Shown here: positions 1 through 9,080 of the stretch, in pieces
How positions within the stretch are numbered: position 1 is the stretch's first letter
How the letters are laid out: each line of letters opens with the position of its first letter
Source of the DNA: an uncultured Chlorobiaceae bacterium
GTDB taxonomy: Bacteria; Bacteroidota; Chlorobiia; Chlorobiales; Chlorobiaceae
Assembly: GCA_903869365.1 (NCBI GenBank)
Contig: CAIPYV010000105.1
Coordinates: 17,384 to 81,383, forward strand
Direction: 5' to 3'
Length of the DNA stretch: 64,000 nt
Program-made: the position numbers and the translations under genes
The notes under the pieces: model-generated
The model's input: the letters and a program-made list of their open reading frames with translations, nothing else
Told to the model about the DNA's origin: nothing
Database searches by the model: none

Positions 1-1
1 G

Positions 2-61
2 CACGGGAGTTGTAAATATATTGTTGAAACTTCTCACGCCAGTGAGATTGATCAGATGTAA
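2..61 (+). CDS. C-terminal tail of an unidentified gene cut by the window edge
   Basis: Frame 2 is open from the first base and ends in TAA at 59-61, giving the tail HGSCKYIVETSHASEIDQM. The stop is followed directly by a hairpin and then by a rho-independent terminator, which is what one expects at the end of a plus-strand gene. The fragment is too short to assign to a family. A second forward frame is also open over this stretch (frame 3 to about position 118), so the reading is likely rather than certain. Confidence 0.4.
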   Translation, partial: HGSCKYIVETSHASEIDQM

Positions 62-77
62 TGGGGGACATCTGATC
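50..77. repeat. Perfect 10-bp inverted repeat next to a terminator
   Basis: GATCAGATGT at 50-59 is repeated as its exact complement ACATCTGATC at 68-77, with an eight-base loop AATGGGGG. A second small hairpin, TCTCAC/GTGAGA at 32-47, lies just before it. Together with the terminator at 81-110 they make three consecutive stem-loops at the 3' end of the truncated upstream gene. They may stabilise the mRNA end; no function is proven. Confidence 0.55.
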
Positions 78-80
78 ATG

Positions 81-110
81 AAAAAAGCGGCTTTACAGCC
101 GCTTTTTTTC
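81..110. terminator. Bidirectional rho-independent terminator
   Basis: The stem AAAAAAGCGGC (81-91) pairs with GCCGCTTTTTT after the loop TTTACA. A-rich and T-rich flanks serve both strands. It sits between the end of the truncated plus-strand gene and the stop of mdh on the minus strand, so it can end both transcripts. Confidence 0.85.
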
Positions 111-142
111 ATTCCATAAAATTCTTTCTAAACTCTCTGATT

Positions 143-1099
<957 letters not shown>

Positions 1100-1133
1100 T
1101 CAGATGTTCTTGTGACAGTAATGAGCTTATAAT

Positions 1134-1166
1134 AAAAAAAGCCGCCTGAAAAAAGGCAGCTTTTAT
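1134..1166 (-). terminator. Terminator of the rplU-rpmA transcript
   Basis: A stem of GC-(mismatch)-GCCT at 1141-1147 pairs with AGGC-(mismatch)-GC at 1154-1160. On the minus strand it is followed by a run of seven T (1134-1140). It lies 30 bases past the rpmA stop. Confidence 0.7.
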
Positions 1167-1197
1167 TTTGTACAGGTTTATTTCATTGTAGCTATGA

Positions 1198-1452
1198 TTA
1201 GCAAGGGAGTATGTTGACCTGTTTTTTATTATTGCGTCCGTTGCGGAAGGTAACGACACCGTCAATCAGTGCAAAAATGGTGTGATCACGTCCTAAGCCA
1301 GCATTGTCGCCCGGTTTGATAACCGTGCCTCTCTGGCGGACAATTATTGTTCCTGCAGCTACAGTTGATCCTCCTGCAGCCTTAACTCCGAGATATTTCG
1401 GATTACTGTCGCGACCGTTTTTAGTCGACCCGCCACCCTTTTTATGAGCCAT
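1198..1452 (-). CDS. rpmA: Ribosomal protein L27
   Basis: This 84-residue protein of the large ribosomal subunit reaches towards the peptidyl transferase centre with its N-terminal tail. The start [20 protein letters not shown] is the family signature, followed by the [16 protein letters not shown] core. The mature-like MAHKK start shows no N-terminal cleavage extension of the Firmicutes kind. The gene follows rplU with a 34-base gap, the usual L21-L27 order, and both are probably read from the promoter at 1810-1837. Confidence 0.98.
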   Translation of the reverse strand: MAHKKGGGSTKNGRDSNPKYLGVKAAGGSTVAAGTIIVRQRGTVIKPGDNAGLGRDHTIFALIDGVVTFRNGRNNKKQVNILPC

Positions 1453-1486
1453 GAGAAAAAATTAACGTTAGAGATCCTGAACTTTG

Positions 1487-1777
1487 TTAAAGCGAAATAA
1501 TTTCGATCTGAGTCATCTGCTGACGGTGGCCGTTTCTTGACTGGTAGCGTTTTCTGCGTTTTTTCTTGAAAACGATGACCTTGTCATCTTTGACATGACC
1601 AAGAACTTTTGCCTGAATGCTGCCGGTAGGGTTCAGATCGGTATTTGCTCCGTCAATTGCAGCCATGGTCTTGATCTCCATGGTATCACCAATTGCAGCT
1701 TTTTGTTTAGGGACGAAAAGCGTGTCCCCCTGTTTTACCAGAAATTGTTTATCGGAAATCTTGATCAGCGCCTGCAT
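1487..1777 (-). CDS. rplU: Ribosomal protein L21
   Basis: The 96-residue 23S rRNA-binding protein begins at MQALIKISDKQ, the typical L21 start. The open frame extends upstream to 2062, but the added part is unlike L21 and runs over the neighbouring gene on the same strand, so I place the start at 1777. The basic C-terminal block KKKRRKRYQSRNGHRQQ is the conserved rRNA-contacting segment. It is first gene of the rplU-rpmA pair. A promoter with near-consensus -35 and -10 boxes lies 32-60 bases upstream. Confidence 0.96.
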   Translation of the reverse strand: MQALIKISDKQFLVKQGDTLFVPKQKAAIGDTMEIKTMAAIDGANTDLNPTGSIQAKVLGHVKDDKVIVFKKKRRKRYQSRNGHRQQMTQIEIISL

Positions 1778-1809
1778 CGTGTACAAATATTTTAGTGATA
1801 AAGGTCTCA

Positions 1810-1837
1810 AATATAGTATTAATTCCCTGAAAATCAA
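1810..1837 (-). promoter_or_regulatory. Sigma-70-type promoter of rplU-rpmA
   Basis: Read on the minus strand, TTGATT (1832-1837) and TATATT (1810-1815) are separated by 16 bases. The predicted start of transcription is about 25 bases upstream of the rplU ATG. Both boxes are one or two changes from consensus. It lies in the 89-base gap between the upstream membrane-protein gene and rplU. Confidence 0.55.
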
Positions 1838-1866
1838 ATTACCGAACACATATAGCACGACTGACT

Positions 1867-2319
1867 TCAGAGAAGAAAAAAAGTGACAATGAGTACAAGT
1901 GCAAACATGGTGAAAGAAATTCCAAAGAGACGGTACCAGCTTCCATATTCTGACTTCGTACATGGATAGGTAAGTGTGCGGACTGAACGTATGATATAAC
2001 TGATGGTCAGGGCAATCTGGAGGATGATAAGAAGCGATTTTACTACAACCCATATTGTCCAACCATGGTAAAAAACGGTAAGTATGATGCCGGTGATGAT
2101 GACCCCGATGACGGCAACGTCGGCAACCTTTGTTTCCAGTTTTAGAAACCGTTGCAGCAGCGCAGCAAACTCAGGAGTGTTTTCGTCATTGCCGGTAAGT
2201 TTGCTCTCAAGGGATTTAAGGAGGAAGAGCGATGCCAGAATAGTGCCAAACCAGGAAGCAAAAAATATGATATGGAGAGACCGCAGTATTGTATGAAAAG
2301 CCATAGGTTCAAAAATCAA
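1867..2319 (-). CDS. Small integral membrane protein, four predicted helices
   Basis: A 150-residue protein of unknown function. Hydrophobic segments lie at about residues 8-32, 62-83, 86-110 and 130-150, with an acidic, charged loop (about 35-58) between the first two. Histidines at the start of helix 1 (FHTILRSLHIIFF) recall small heme-associated or DUF2269-like membrane proteins, but no diagnostic motif is seen. The TTG start at 2319 has AGGA seven bases upstream; an ATG five codons later (2304) is an alternative. It lies upstream of rplU on the same strand and convergent with nothing. Conservation in Chlorobium is likely but cannot be shown here. Confidence 0.7.
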   Translation of the reverse strand: MIFEPMAFHTILRSLHIIFFASWFGTILASLFLLKSLESKLTGNDENTPEFAALLQRFLKLETKVADVAVIGVIITGIILTVFYHGWTIWVVVKSLLIILQIALTISYIIRSVRTLTYPCTKSEYGSWYRLFGISFTMFALVLIVTFFLL

Positions 2320-2488
2320 AGCATTATCCTGTAAACTTTTTGCTAAACATACCTTTTTCTAAACCTCATATCAAGCGTAAGAGCGCAATTCCGGCTATTG
2401 TTTGTTAAGTTGCGCTGCAGTAGCTTCTTTTTCTTGAAGCGAGTGGTGTTCCCACTCTTTAACGGGTTTAATCACTTATTATTACACA

Positions 2489-5107
2489 ATGAGTCGAGAA
2501 CAGGGTGTTGCGCAGAAAGAGCATTCTCCAATGATGCGCCAGTATCTGGAGGTAAAAGAACGCTACCCTGATTTTTTGCTGCTCTTTAGAGTTGGGGATT
2601 TTTACGAAACTTTTTTTGACGATGCATGTCAGGTATCAGCAGCTTTGAATATCGTTTTGACGAAACGATCTGCTGAAATCCCGATGGCAGGGTTTCCTCA
2701 TCATGCAAGTGAAGGATACATTGCTAAACTTGTCAAAAAAGGGTTCAAGGTTGCGATTTGCGACCAGGTTGAAGATCCAGCCTCAGCCAAGGGGATTGTC
2801 CGCCGTGAAATTACTGATATTGTTACCCCGGGCATTACCTACAGCGACAAGATTCTTGATGATCGGCACAACAATTATCTGTGTGCTGTTGCATATCTCA
2901 AAGAGGGAAGGAGGCTTTTTGCCGGCATTGCCTTTATTGATGTAACAACAGCTGAATTCCGAATTGCTTCGTTCCAGCCCCATGAGCTCCCTGAATTCAT
3001 CCTTTCGCTTCACCCATCGGAAGTTCTGGTTTCCACAGCTGACAGAGAGCGATCGGAACTGTTGAAAAAAGTACTTTCTCGGGAGACTCTTGTTTCTGAA
3101 CTGGATGCATGGATGTTCAGTGAAGATCAGACGCAGGAGGTTCTCCTACGGCAGTTCAAGACCCATTCACTTAAAGGATTTGGTATAGAGGGGAACCGGG
3201 CAGGCAAAGTGGCAGCGGGTGTTATTCTTCAATATCTTGAGGAGACCCGGCAGAACAGCCTTGCGTATATTACACGGATCGGTGAATTGCACAGCAGTGA
3301 CTACATGACGCTCGATCTGCAGACAAAGAGAAATCTTGAAATTATTTCTTCAATGCAGGATGGCACACTGAACGGCAGCCTTCTCCAAGTGATGGATCGT
3401 ACAAGAAATCCCATGGGTGCGAGGCTTATCCGACGATGGCTGCAGAGGCCGCTGAAAAGAGTCGAAGATATCCAGATGCGTCTTGATGCAGTTGAAGAGC
3501 TTGCTGAATTGAGGACAGTGAGGGAAGGTCTTTCTGAACTGCTATCAGGAATCAATGATCTTGAGCGCTCTCTTTCTCGCATCGCAACTTTCCGCACCAT
3601 TCCAAGGGAGGTTCGGCAGCTTGGGTTTTCTCTTTCTGTCATTCCCCGCCTAAAGGAGCAGCTTCGTGATACAGGGTCGGTGAAGCTTCGAATGCTTGCG
3701 GCCTCGTTAAAACCTCTCCAGGAACTTGCCGTGCGTATTGAGGAGGCGATTGATCCTGAGTCAGGTGCATCAATGCGTGACGGAGGTTATATCCGCATGG
3801 GCTATCATGATGATCTTGATGAGCTTCGCTCTATTGCTTCCACAGCTAAGGACCGCCTTATGGAGATTCAGCAGCAGGAACGGGCGAGCACATCGATTTC
3901 ATCACTTAAGGTCAGTTTTAACAAGGTTTTCGGCTACTATATCGAAATAAGTCATGCGAATCGCGATAAGGTGCCCGCTTATTATGAAAAAAAGCAGACA
4001 CTCGTCAATGCCGAGCGCTATACCATTCCTGCCTTAAAAGAGTATGAGGCGAAAATTCTTAATTCCGAAGAGAAAAGCCTGATTCTTGAAGCACAGCTTT
4101 TCCATGATCTTTGTGCAATCATAGCTCAGCACGCTTCTGACATACAGGAAAATGCTGTTCTGATCGCCGAAATTGATTCGCTCTGCTCGTTTGCACTCTC
4201 TGCCGTCGAATACGGATATTGCAAGCCAGAGATCAAGGCACACGAAAAGCTTGTTATCGTCAATGGTCGTCATCCTGTACTTGAAAGAATGATGAGTGCC
4301 GATGAGCCCTATGTACCGAATGACTGTTTGATGGATGAAAAGCAGAAAATGCTGATCATAACAGGCCCGAATATGGCTGGAAAAAGTTCGTTTTTGCGCC
4401 AGATAGGGCTTATTGTGCTGCTTGCGCAGGCTGGAAGTTTTGTTCCGGCCGAACGGGCTGAAATCGGGCTTGTGGATAGGATTTTTACACGGGTTGGCGC
4501 TTCGGACAACATAACCTCCGGTGAAAGCACCTTTCTTGTGGAAATGAATGAAGCGGCAAGTATTCTCAACAACGCTTCAACCCGAAGCCTCCTGCTGCTT
4601 GATGAGATTGGCAGAGGAACCAGTACGTTTGACGGGATGTCGATTGCCTGGTCGATGAGCGAGTATATATGCCGCTCGATTAAAGCAAGGACGTTATTTG
4701 CAACGCATTATCACGAGCTTGCCGAACTTGAAACCCGTCTTCCCGGTGTTGTGAACTTCAACGCCACCGTCGTTGAAACTGCCGACAGGGTTATTTTTTT
4801 AAGGAAGATTGTCAGGGGTTCCACTGACAACAGTTACGGTATTGAGGTGGCTAAAATGGCCGGAATGCCTGCTGAAGTCATCTCCCGTGCCAAGGAAATT
4901 CTTGCAGGGATGGAGAAACGCGATATTGAAATTCCCCCCAATCGTCCACCAAAAATCAAAAGTATGCAGATCAGTCTTTTTGAAGAGTCCGACAACCGTC
5001 TTCGCACTGCGGTCGATTCTCTTGACCTCGACAGGCTGACTCCAATCGATGCCCTGCTTGAACTGAAAAAGCTGCAAGAGCTTGTACGAAACAGGGGTGG
5101 CTATTGA
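2489..5107 (+). CDS. mutS: DNA mismatch repair protein MutS
   Basis: The 872-residue mismatch sensor binds mispaired DNA and recruits MutL. The N-terminal mismatch-binding motif [11 protein letters not shown] with its Phe-x-Glu lies near residue 37. The ATPase domain has Walker [10 protein letters not shown] (about 625-633), the ST motif region [12 protein letters not shown], Walker [16 protein letters not shown] and the switch THYHELAEL. The C-terminal tail ends in a short helical dimerisation segment ([15 protein letters not shown]). Length is standard for MutS1. The 3' end overlaps the start of the radical SAM gene that follows by four bases, so the two may be translated together. Confidence 0.98.
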   Translation: MSREQGVAQKEHSPMMRQYLEVKERYPDFLLLFRVGDFYETFFDDACQVSAALNIVLTKRSAEIPMAGFPHHASEGYIAKLVKKGFKVAICDQVEDPASAKGIVRREITDIVTPGITYSDKILDDRHNNYLCAVAYLKEGRRLFAGIAFIDVTTAEFRIASFQPHELPEFILSLHPSEVLVSTADRERSELLKKVLSRETLVSELDAWMFSEDQTQEVLLRQFKTHSLKGFGIEGNRAGKVAAGVILQYLEETRQNSLAYITRIGELHSSDYMTLDLQTKRNLEIISSMQDGTLNGSLLQVMDRTRNPMGARLIRRWLQRPLKRVEDIQMRLDAVEELAELRTVREGLSELLSGINDLERSLSRIATFRTIPREVRQLGFSLSVIPRLKEQLRDTGSVKLRMLAASLKPLQELAVRIEEAIDPESGASMRDGGYIRMGYHDDLDELRSIASTAKDRLMEIQQQERASTSISSLKVSFNKVFGYYIEISHANRDKVPAYYEKKQTLVNAERYTIPALKEYEAKILNSEEKSLILEAQLFHDLCAIIAQHASDIQENAVLIAEIDSLCSFALSAVEYGYCKPEIKAHEKLVIVNGRHPVLERMMSADEPYVPNDCLMDEKQKMLIITGPNMAGKSSFLRQIGLIVLLAQAGSFVPAERAEIGLVDRIFTRVGASDNITSGESTFLVEMNEAASILNNASTRSLLLLDEIGRGTSTFDGMSIAWSMSEYICRSIKARTLFATHYHELAELETRLPGVVNFNATVVETADRVIFLRKIVRGSTDNSYGIEVAKMAGMPAEVISRAKEILAGMEKRDIEIPPNRPPKIKSMQISLFEESDNRLRTAVDSLDLDRLTPIDALLELKKLQELVRNRGGY

Positions 5108-6531
5108 TAGTGGTCGCAGGGGAGAAGAGAGTACTGCTCATTTTTATCCAGGCCGACAGCGGTGTGGATGGAGCATCCCTGCTCGATAGCGCAACAGTCA
5201 AGCGGAGTCTCCTCAGCTCTCTGAAAGACAGCGCCCTCAGCAATATCATCCGTCGGGCACAGTTTGCCATTCCGCCCCTCTCGTTGATGATTCTCAGCTC
5301 TCAGAAGGTGCCGGGCGTGAGTCAGACCATCTGCGATCTGCGCTTTGAAAAGCTTCCCCTCGAGCAGCACTGGGACATGGCGGGTATCAGTGTTCAGACC
5401 GGTGCCGTTAAACCAGCGTTTGATCTTGCTCGTGCACTCCGCTCCCGAGGAATCAAGGTGGTGCTTGGCGGTCCTTACGTTACCATCTTTCCCGATCAGT
5501 GCCGTGACCACGCTGATGTTCTTGTTATTGGTGAGGCCGACGACATCTGGCGTGAGGTGCAGGAGGATTTGTTTAGCGGCACCCTCAAGGCGGAGTACCG
5601 GGTTGCCAACTTTCCCGACCTTTCGGTTGAACGCACTGTCGGCAAAAGTGCGCTCGATATCAAGAGCTACTTTACCACTAATGTTGTGCAGACTACAAGG
5701 GGTTGCCCCTACAGTTGTGACTTTTGCAACGTACATGTCATGAATGGCCACCGCTTGCGCCACAGAACCATTCCAGCTGTCCTGAGGGAGGTCGAAACCT
5801 TTCTTAAAGAGGACAAAAGAATCTTCTTCTTTCTCGACGACACCATCAATGCCGACGAACAGTACGCAGAACAACTCTTTCGCGAACTCGAGTCGTTCAA
5901 GATCAGTTGGGTAGGCCAGGCCACCACCGCCCTTGGTGAACAGCCCCGTCTGCTCGATGCTTTCTCTCGTTCAGGTTGTGGCGCGCTTTTGGTCGGTATC
6001 GAAAGCCTTGATGACGGCAGCAACCACGCCCACAAGAAGTTTCACAACCCCTCCAATCGCCAGGTGGAGTGCATAAAAAACATTCGGAAAGCTGGTATCT
6101 GTGTCTACGGCAGTTTCATTTACGGCCTCGACGAAGATACCCTTGAACTGCCTGCCAAGCTTGAAGCTTTCATCGAACAGACCGGTATCGACGTGCCCGG
6201 CATCAACCTCCTGCGCCCCATTCCCGGTACCGGCGTTTTCAACCGACTTGCCGAGGAGGGGCGTCTGCTCCACTCCCCGAATGACCACGACGCATTCAAG
6301 TTTTCCTGGGGTCAGGAGATGCTTTACAAACCTCAGCGCATTCCCCTTCAGGAGTTTATTCCCAGTTACACAGCCTTGACCAAGCGGGTCTTTACCTTTC
6401 AAAACGCCTTGAAACGGGCCAGACGTGCACCCCGGCTGCGCTCAGCCGTGCTTATGTTCAATCTGCTTTACGTCCACATGTATGGGATGTCCCGGAAAGA
6501 TCTGATGAGGCAATTGCGGGAGATGGGGTGA
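5104..6531 (+). CDS. B12-binding-type radical SAM protein, function unknown
   Basis: A 475-residue cytosolic enzyme of the family with an N-terminal cobalamin-binding fold (about 65-165, with [12 protein letters not shown] and VIGEADDIW) and a radical SAM core. The iron-sulfur motif is CPYSCDFC (Cys201, Cys205, Cys208). No DxHxxG cobalamin-lower-ligand motif is visible. The family includes BchE, BchQ and BchR of chlorosome pigment synthesis and methylthiotransferase-like enzymes; no specific reaction can be assigned. The TTG start overlaps the mutS stop; GTG at 5110 is an alternative. Base composition is clearly GC-richer than mutS: two sampled 60-base lines (5161 and 6181) have 35 and 39 G or C, against 26 in a mutS line (4081). 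The toxin-antitoxin block follows at once, so acquisition by transfer is plausible. Confidence 0.8.
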   Translation: MIVVAGEKRVLLIFIQADSGVDGASLLDSATVKRSLLSSLKDSALSNIIRRAQFAIPPLSLMILSSQKVPGVSQTICDLRFEKLPLEQHWDMAGISVQTGAVKPAFDLARALRSRGIKVVLGGPYVTIFPDQCRDHADVLVIGEADDIWREVQEDLFSGTLKAEYRVANFPDLSVERTVGKSALDIKSYFTTNVVQTTRGCPYSCDFCNVHVMNGHRLRHRTIPAVLREVETFLKEDKRIFFFLDDTINADEQYAEQLFRELESFKISWVGQATTALGEQPRLLDAFSRSGCGALLVGIESLDDGSNHAHKKFHNPSNRQVECIKNIRKAGICVYGSFIYGLDEDTLELPAKLEAFIEQTGIDVPGINLLRPIPGTGVFNRLAEEGRLLHSPNDHDAFKFSWGQEMLYKPQRIPLQEFIPSYTALTKRVFTFQNALKRARRAPRLRSAVLMFNLLYVHMYGMSRKDLMRQLREMG

Positions 6532-6620
6532 CATACTTTTTCGCAGCGTAACCAACAATTTCCTTGCTTTGTCCAACAGAAACAAGTATCTACATTGTAT
6601 AAACACAAATGGAGATATGT

Positions 6621-6863
6621 ATGCTTACAAAGGTTCAGAAATGGGGCAACAGCCTTGCCTTGAGAATACCGATGAGCTATGCACTTGAGGCTAAACTGGA
6701 AAAAGATTCGGAAGTAGATATCTCTTTCGTTGAGGGACAACTCGTTATCCGCCCAATGGTCACTATCAAACCAGATCTTGCTCACCTGCTTAGTGGCATC
6801 ACTGAAGATAATCTGCATGATGAATGTGATACAGGTGAAGCTGTCGGAAAGGAAAACTGGTGA
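6621..6863 (+). CDS. MazE-like antitoxin (AbrB fold)
   Basis: An 80-residue DNA-binding antitoxin. The N-terminal swapped-hairpin AbrB/MazE motif is clear: KVQKWGNSLALRIPMSYA at residues 4-21, then LVIRP. The acidic C-terminal tail (ITEDNLHDECDTGEA) is where such antitoxins wrap their toxin. GGAG eight bases before the ATG at 6621 makes this start better than the in-frame ATG at 6609. The toxin gene starts four bases after the stop, the usual coupled arrangement. Confidence 0.88.
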   Translation: MLTKVQKWGNSLALRIPMSYALEAKLEKDSEVDISFVEGQLVIRPMVTIKPDLAHLLSGITEDNLHDECDTGEAVGKENW

Positions 6864-6867
6864 TGTT

Positions 6868-7203
6868 ATGGCTTATATTCCAGACCGCGGTGATATAGTA
6901 TGGCTTGCCTTTAATCCACAAGCAGGGCATGAACAGGCGGGACGTCGCCCTGCATTGGTACTCTCTCCTGCTTCGTACAACTCCAGAGTTGGTTTGGCGC
7001 TTCTTTGCCCAGTTACCACGCGCATTAAAGGGTATCCGTTTGAAGTGTTACTCCCTGAAGGCTTGAAGATCAAAGGAGCGGTATTATCTGATCAGGTAAA
7101 AAGTCTTGACTGGAAGATCAGGCAGGCTGATTTGATTTGCAGTTTACCGACAGCAACAGTTGCTGAAGTGTTGCATAAGCTGAATACTTTATTGGAAAAA
7201 TAG
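6868..7203 (+). CDS. MazF/PemK-family toxin (mRNA endoribonuclease)
   Basis: A 111-residue toxin of the MazF family, which cleaves RNA at short sequence motifs and arrests translation. The family signature is present: PDRGDIVWLAFNPQAGHEQ, then GRRPALVLSP with the catalytic-loop Arg, then CPVTTRIKGYPFEV and GAVLSDQVKSLDW. The frame is open upstream to 6730, but the ATG at 6868 directly precedes the first conserved strand. The gene is complete with no frameshift, so an active toxin with its antitoxin is expected. Confidence 0.9.
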   Translation: MAYIPDRGDIVWLAFNPQAGHEQAGRRPALVLSPASYNSRVGLALLCPVTTRIKGYPFEVLLPEGLKIKGAVLSDQVKSLDWKIRQADLICSLPTATVAEVLHKLNTLLEK

Positions 7204-7232
7204 AGGGTCAACATGGAATGTTGTTGTTCTTA

Positions 7233-7264
7233 TCTAACCGAATATCGTACTATATTAGGTTAGA
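7233..7264. promoter_or_regulatory. Palindromic operator upstream of the Phd/ParE module
   Basis: TCTAACCGAATAT (7233-7245) is the inverted copy of ATATTAGGTTAGA (7252-7264) with one mismatch in 13 pairs and a six-base spacer. It overlaps a likely -10 box, TATATT at 7251-7256, and ends 23 bases before the antitoxin ATG. Autorepression by the antitoxin or antitoxin-toxin complex at such palindromes is known for Phd-type systems; its use here is inferred from position. Confidence 0.65.
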
Positions 7265-7287
7265 AGAGAAAACGAATAAGGAGAGAC

Positions 7288-7569
7288 ATGAATATCACTA
7301 CCGACATCAAACCGGTCACCTATCTCAAGGCAAAAACGGCTGATCTTCTTGATCAGATCAATGATACGCGTCGTCCGGTTATCATTACCCAGAACGGTGA
7401 GCCGAGAGCTGTTCTTCAAGATCCGAAAAGCTATGAGGAGATGCGCAATGCACTTGGATTGCTGAAACTGCTTGCTCAGGGTGAAGAGGATATCCGTAAA
7501 GGGAACATTCGTCCCCAGGAAGAGGTATTCAGTGATCTTGAACGCCTGTTGAGAGCCGAGAAGTCATGA
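7288..7569 (+). CDS. Phd/YefM-family antitoxin
   Basis: A 93-residue antitoxin. The N-terminal Phd fold is visible: VTYLKAKTADLLDQINDTRRPVIITQNGEPRAVLQDPKSYEEM, with the typical conserved LKAK, RPVxITxNGEPxAVL and SYEEM steps. The C-terminal part is charged and probably wraps the toxin. AAGGAG eight bases before the ATG is a strong ribosome binding site. The stop overlaps the toxin start by four bases. Confidence 0.9.
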   Translation: MNITTDIKPVTYLKAKTADLLDQINDTRRPVIITQNGEPRAVLQDPKSYEEMRNALGLLKLLAQGEEDIRKGNIRPQEEVFSDLERLLRAEKS

Positions 7570-7895
7570 GCGCAGACTATGCTGTTTGGGGGACTGAAGT
7601 TGCTGAAAAAGATCTCACTGCGATTATTACCTTTATTGCAAACGATAATCCGCTTAATGCTTTTCATGTTCTTGAAAAAATCAAGAATAAAGCAGCAGCA
7701 TTGTATATCTCTCCCGATCGAGGGCGGGTTATTCCCGAACTTCATGCAAGAGGTATTTTTATCTATCGGGAGCTGATTATCCCTCCATGGAGGTTGGTGT
7801 ACCGGATTGCCGAAAGCAACGTTTATATAACAGCAGTTCTCGACGGTCGCCGCAATGTCGAGGATATTCTTCTGCACCGTCTTATTCAGATGTAA
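7566..7895 (+). CDS. ParE/RelE-superfamily toxin
   Basis: A 109-residue toxin. The N-terminal helix pair (VAEKDLTAIITFIANDNPLNAFHVLEKI) and the C-terminal strands (GIFIYRELIIPPWRLVYRIAESNVYITAVLDGRRN) match the ParE/RelE fold. The late LDGRRN-ILLHRL end resembles ParE-like gyrase poisons more than RelE ribosome-dependent nucleases, but the target cannot be told from sequence. The ATG lies inside the antitoxin stop (ATGA overlap). purT follows 12 bases after the stop. Confidence 0.88.
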   Translation: MSADYAVWGTEVAEKDLTAIITFIANDNPLNAFHVLEKIKNKAAALYISPDRGRVIPELHARGIFIYRELIIPPWRLVYRIAESNVYITAVLDGRRNVEDILLHRLIQM

Positions 7896-7907
7896 CAATA
7901 AATCACA

Positions 7908-9077
7908 ATGTCAAAAAAAATCATGCTGCTTGGCAGCGGGGAACTGGGTAAGGAATTTGTTATTGCGGTTAAACGTCTTGGTCATTACGTGATAGCTGTT
8001 GACAGCTACAATAATGCACCGGCGCAGCAGGTTGCCGATGAGCGTGAAGTGATCGACATGCTTGATGGCTCTGCTCTCGACGTCATTGTGGCCAAACATA
8101 GTCCTGATATTATAGTGCCTGAAATCGAAGCCATTCGCACCGAGCGATTTTACGACTATGAAAAGCGAGGCATACAGGTAGTTCCATCGGCTCGTGCTGC
8201 CAACTTTACTATGAACCGTAAAGCCATTCGTGATCTGGCTTCAATTGAGCTTGGTCTTCGGACGGCCATGTATCGTTACGCCGCTTCCCTCGAAGAGTTG
8301 CAGAAGGCGGTCAGGGAAGTTGGTATTCCCTGTGTGGTAAAACCACTGATGAGCTCATCGGGCAAGGGTCAGTCAACCGTCAAAACAGAAGCGGATATTG
8401 AAAAAGCCTGGAACTATTCCCAAAGTGGTAAACGAGGCGATATTGCTGAAGTGATTGTGGAATCCTTCGTGAAATTTCAGACAGAAATCACGCTGCTTAC
8501 CGTGACACAAAAAAACGGCACAACACTCTTCTGCCCACCAATCGGCCATCGTCAGGAGCGGGGCGATTATCAGGAGAGCTGGCAGCCCTGTCTTATAAGT
8601 GACGTGCATTTACAAGAGGCTCAGGATATTGCTGAAAAGGTTACTCGTTCTCTGACAGGTTCTGGTCTATGGGGTGTGGAGTTTTTTCTGGGTGATGATG
8701 GCCTTTATTTTTCAGAGCTCTCTCCCCGTCCGCACGATACCGGCATGGTTACGCTGGCCGGCACGCAGAACTTCTCCGAGTTTGAGCTTCATGCCCGGGC
8801 GGTGTTAGGTCTGCCGATCCCGGAAATAACCTTAATGCAGGCAGGTGCCAGCGCTGTTGTTCTCGCCGAGAGTACAGGAAGTAATCCTCAGTATGTCGGT
8901 GTGGAAGATGCAGTCACAGAGCCTTGTACCGACATACGAATTTTTGGAAAACCAACGACCCGCCCATATAGAAGAATGGCTGTGACGCTGGCTTACGATC
9001 AATTAGGCAGCGATATAGAGGCATTGAAAGAAAAGGCGATTGCCAATGCAGCAAAGGTAAAAGTGATCAGTGAGTGA
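7908..9077 (+). CDS. purT: Formate-dependent phosphoribosylglycinamide formyltransferase
   Basis: A 389-residue ATP-grasp enzyme that makes formyl-GAR from GAR, formate and ATP in purine synthesis, the folate-independent alternative to PurN. The N-terminal [17 protein letters not shown] is the preATP-grasp nucleotide site; the ATP-grasp domain has [14 protein letters not shown] (about 144-157) and the metal-binding [16 protein letters not shown]. The C-terminal [16 protein letters not shown] is typical. Length equals family norm. It starts 12 bases after the toxin gene, so some transcripts may read through from the toxin-antitoxin module. Confidence 0.97.
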   Translation: MSKKIMLLGSGELGKEFVIAVKRLGHYVIAVDSYNNAPAQQVADEREVIDMLDGSALDVIVAKHSPDIIVPEIEAIRTERFYDYEKRGIQVVPSARAANFTMNRKAIRDLASIELGLRTAMYRYAASLEELQKAVREVGIPCVVKPLMSSSGKGQSTVKTEADIEKAWNYSQSGKRGDIAEVIVESFVKFQTEITLLTVTQKNGTTLFCPPIGHRQERGDYQESWQPCLISDVHLQEAQDIAEKVTRSLTGSGLWGVEFFLGDDGLYFSELSPRPHDTGMVTLAGTQNFSEFELHARAVLGLPIPEITLMQAGASAVVLAESTGSNPQYVGVEDAVTEPCTDIRIFGKPTTRPYRRMAVTLAYDQLGSDIEALKEKAIANAAKVKVISE

Positions 9078-9080
9078 AGT

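Noticed and set aside
5101..5874. 257-codon minus-strand open frame opposite the radical SAM gene
   Set aside because: It is antisense to a gene with clear motifs (CxxxCxxC); its product has no recognisable family features and the openness follows from the high GC of the sense gene.
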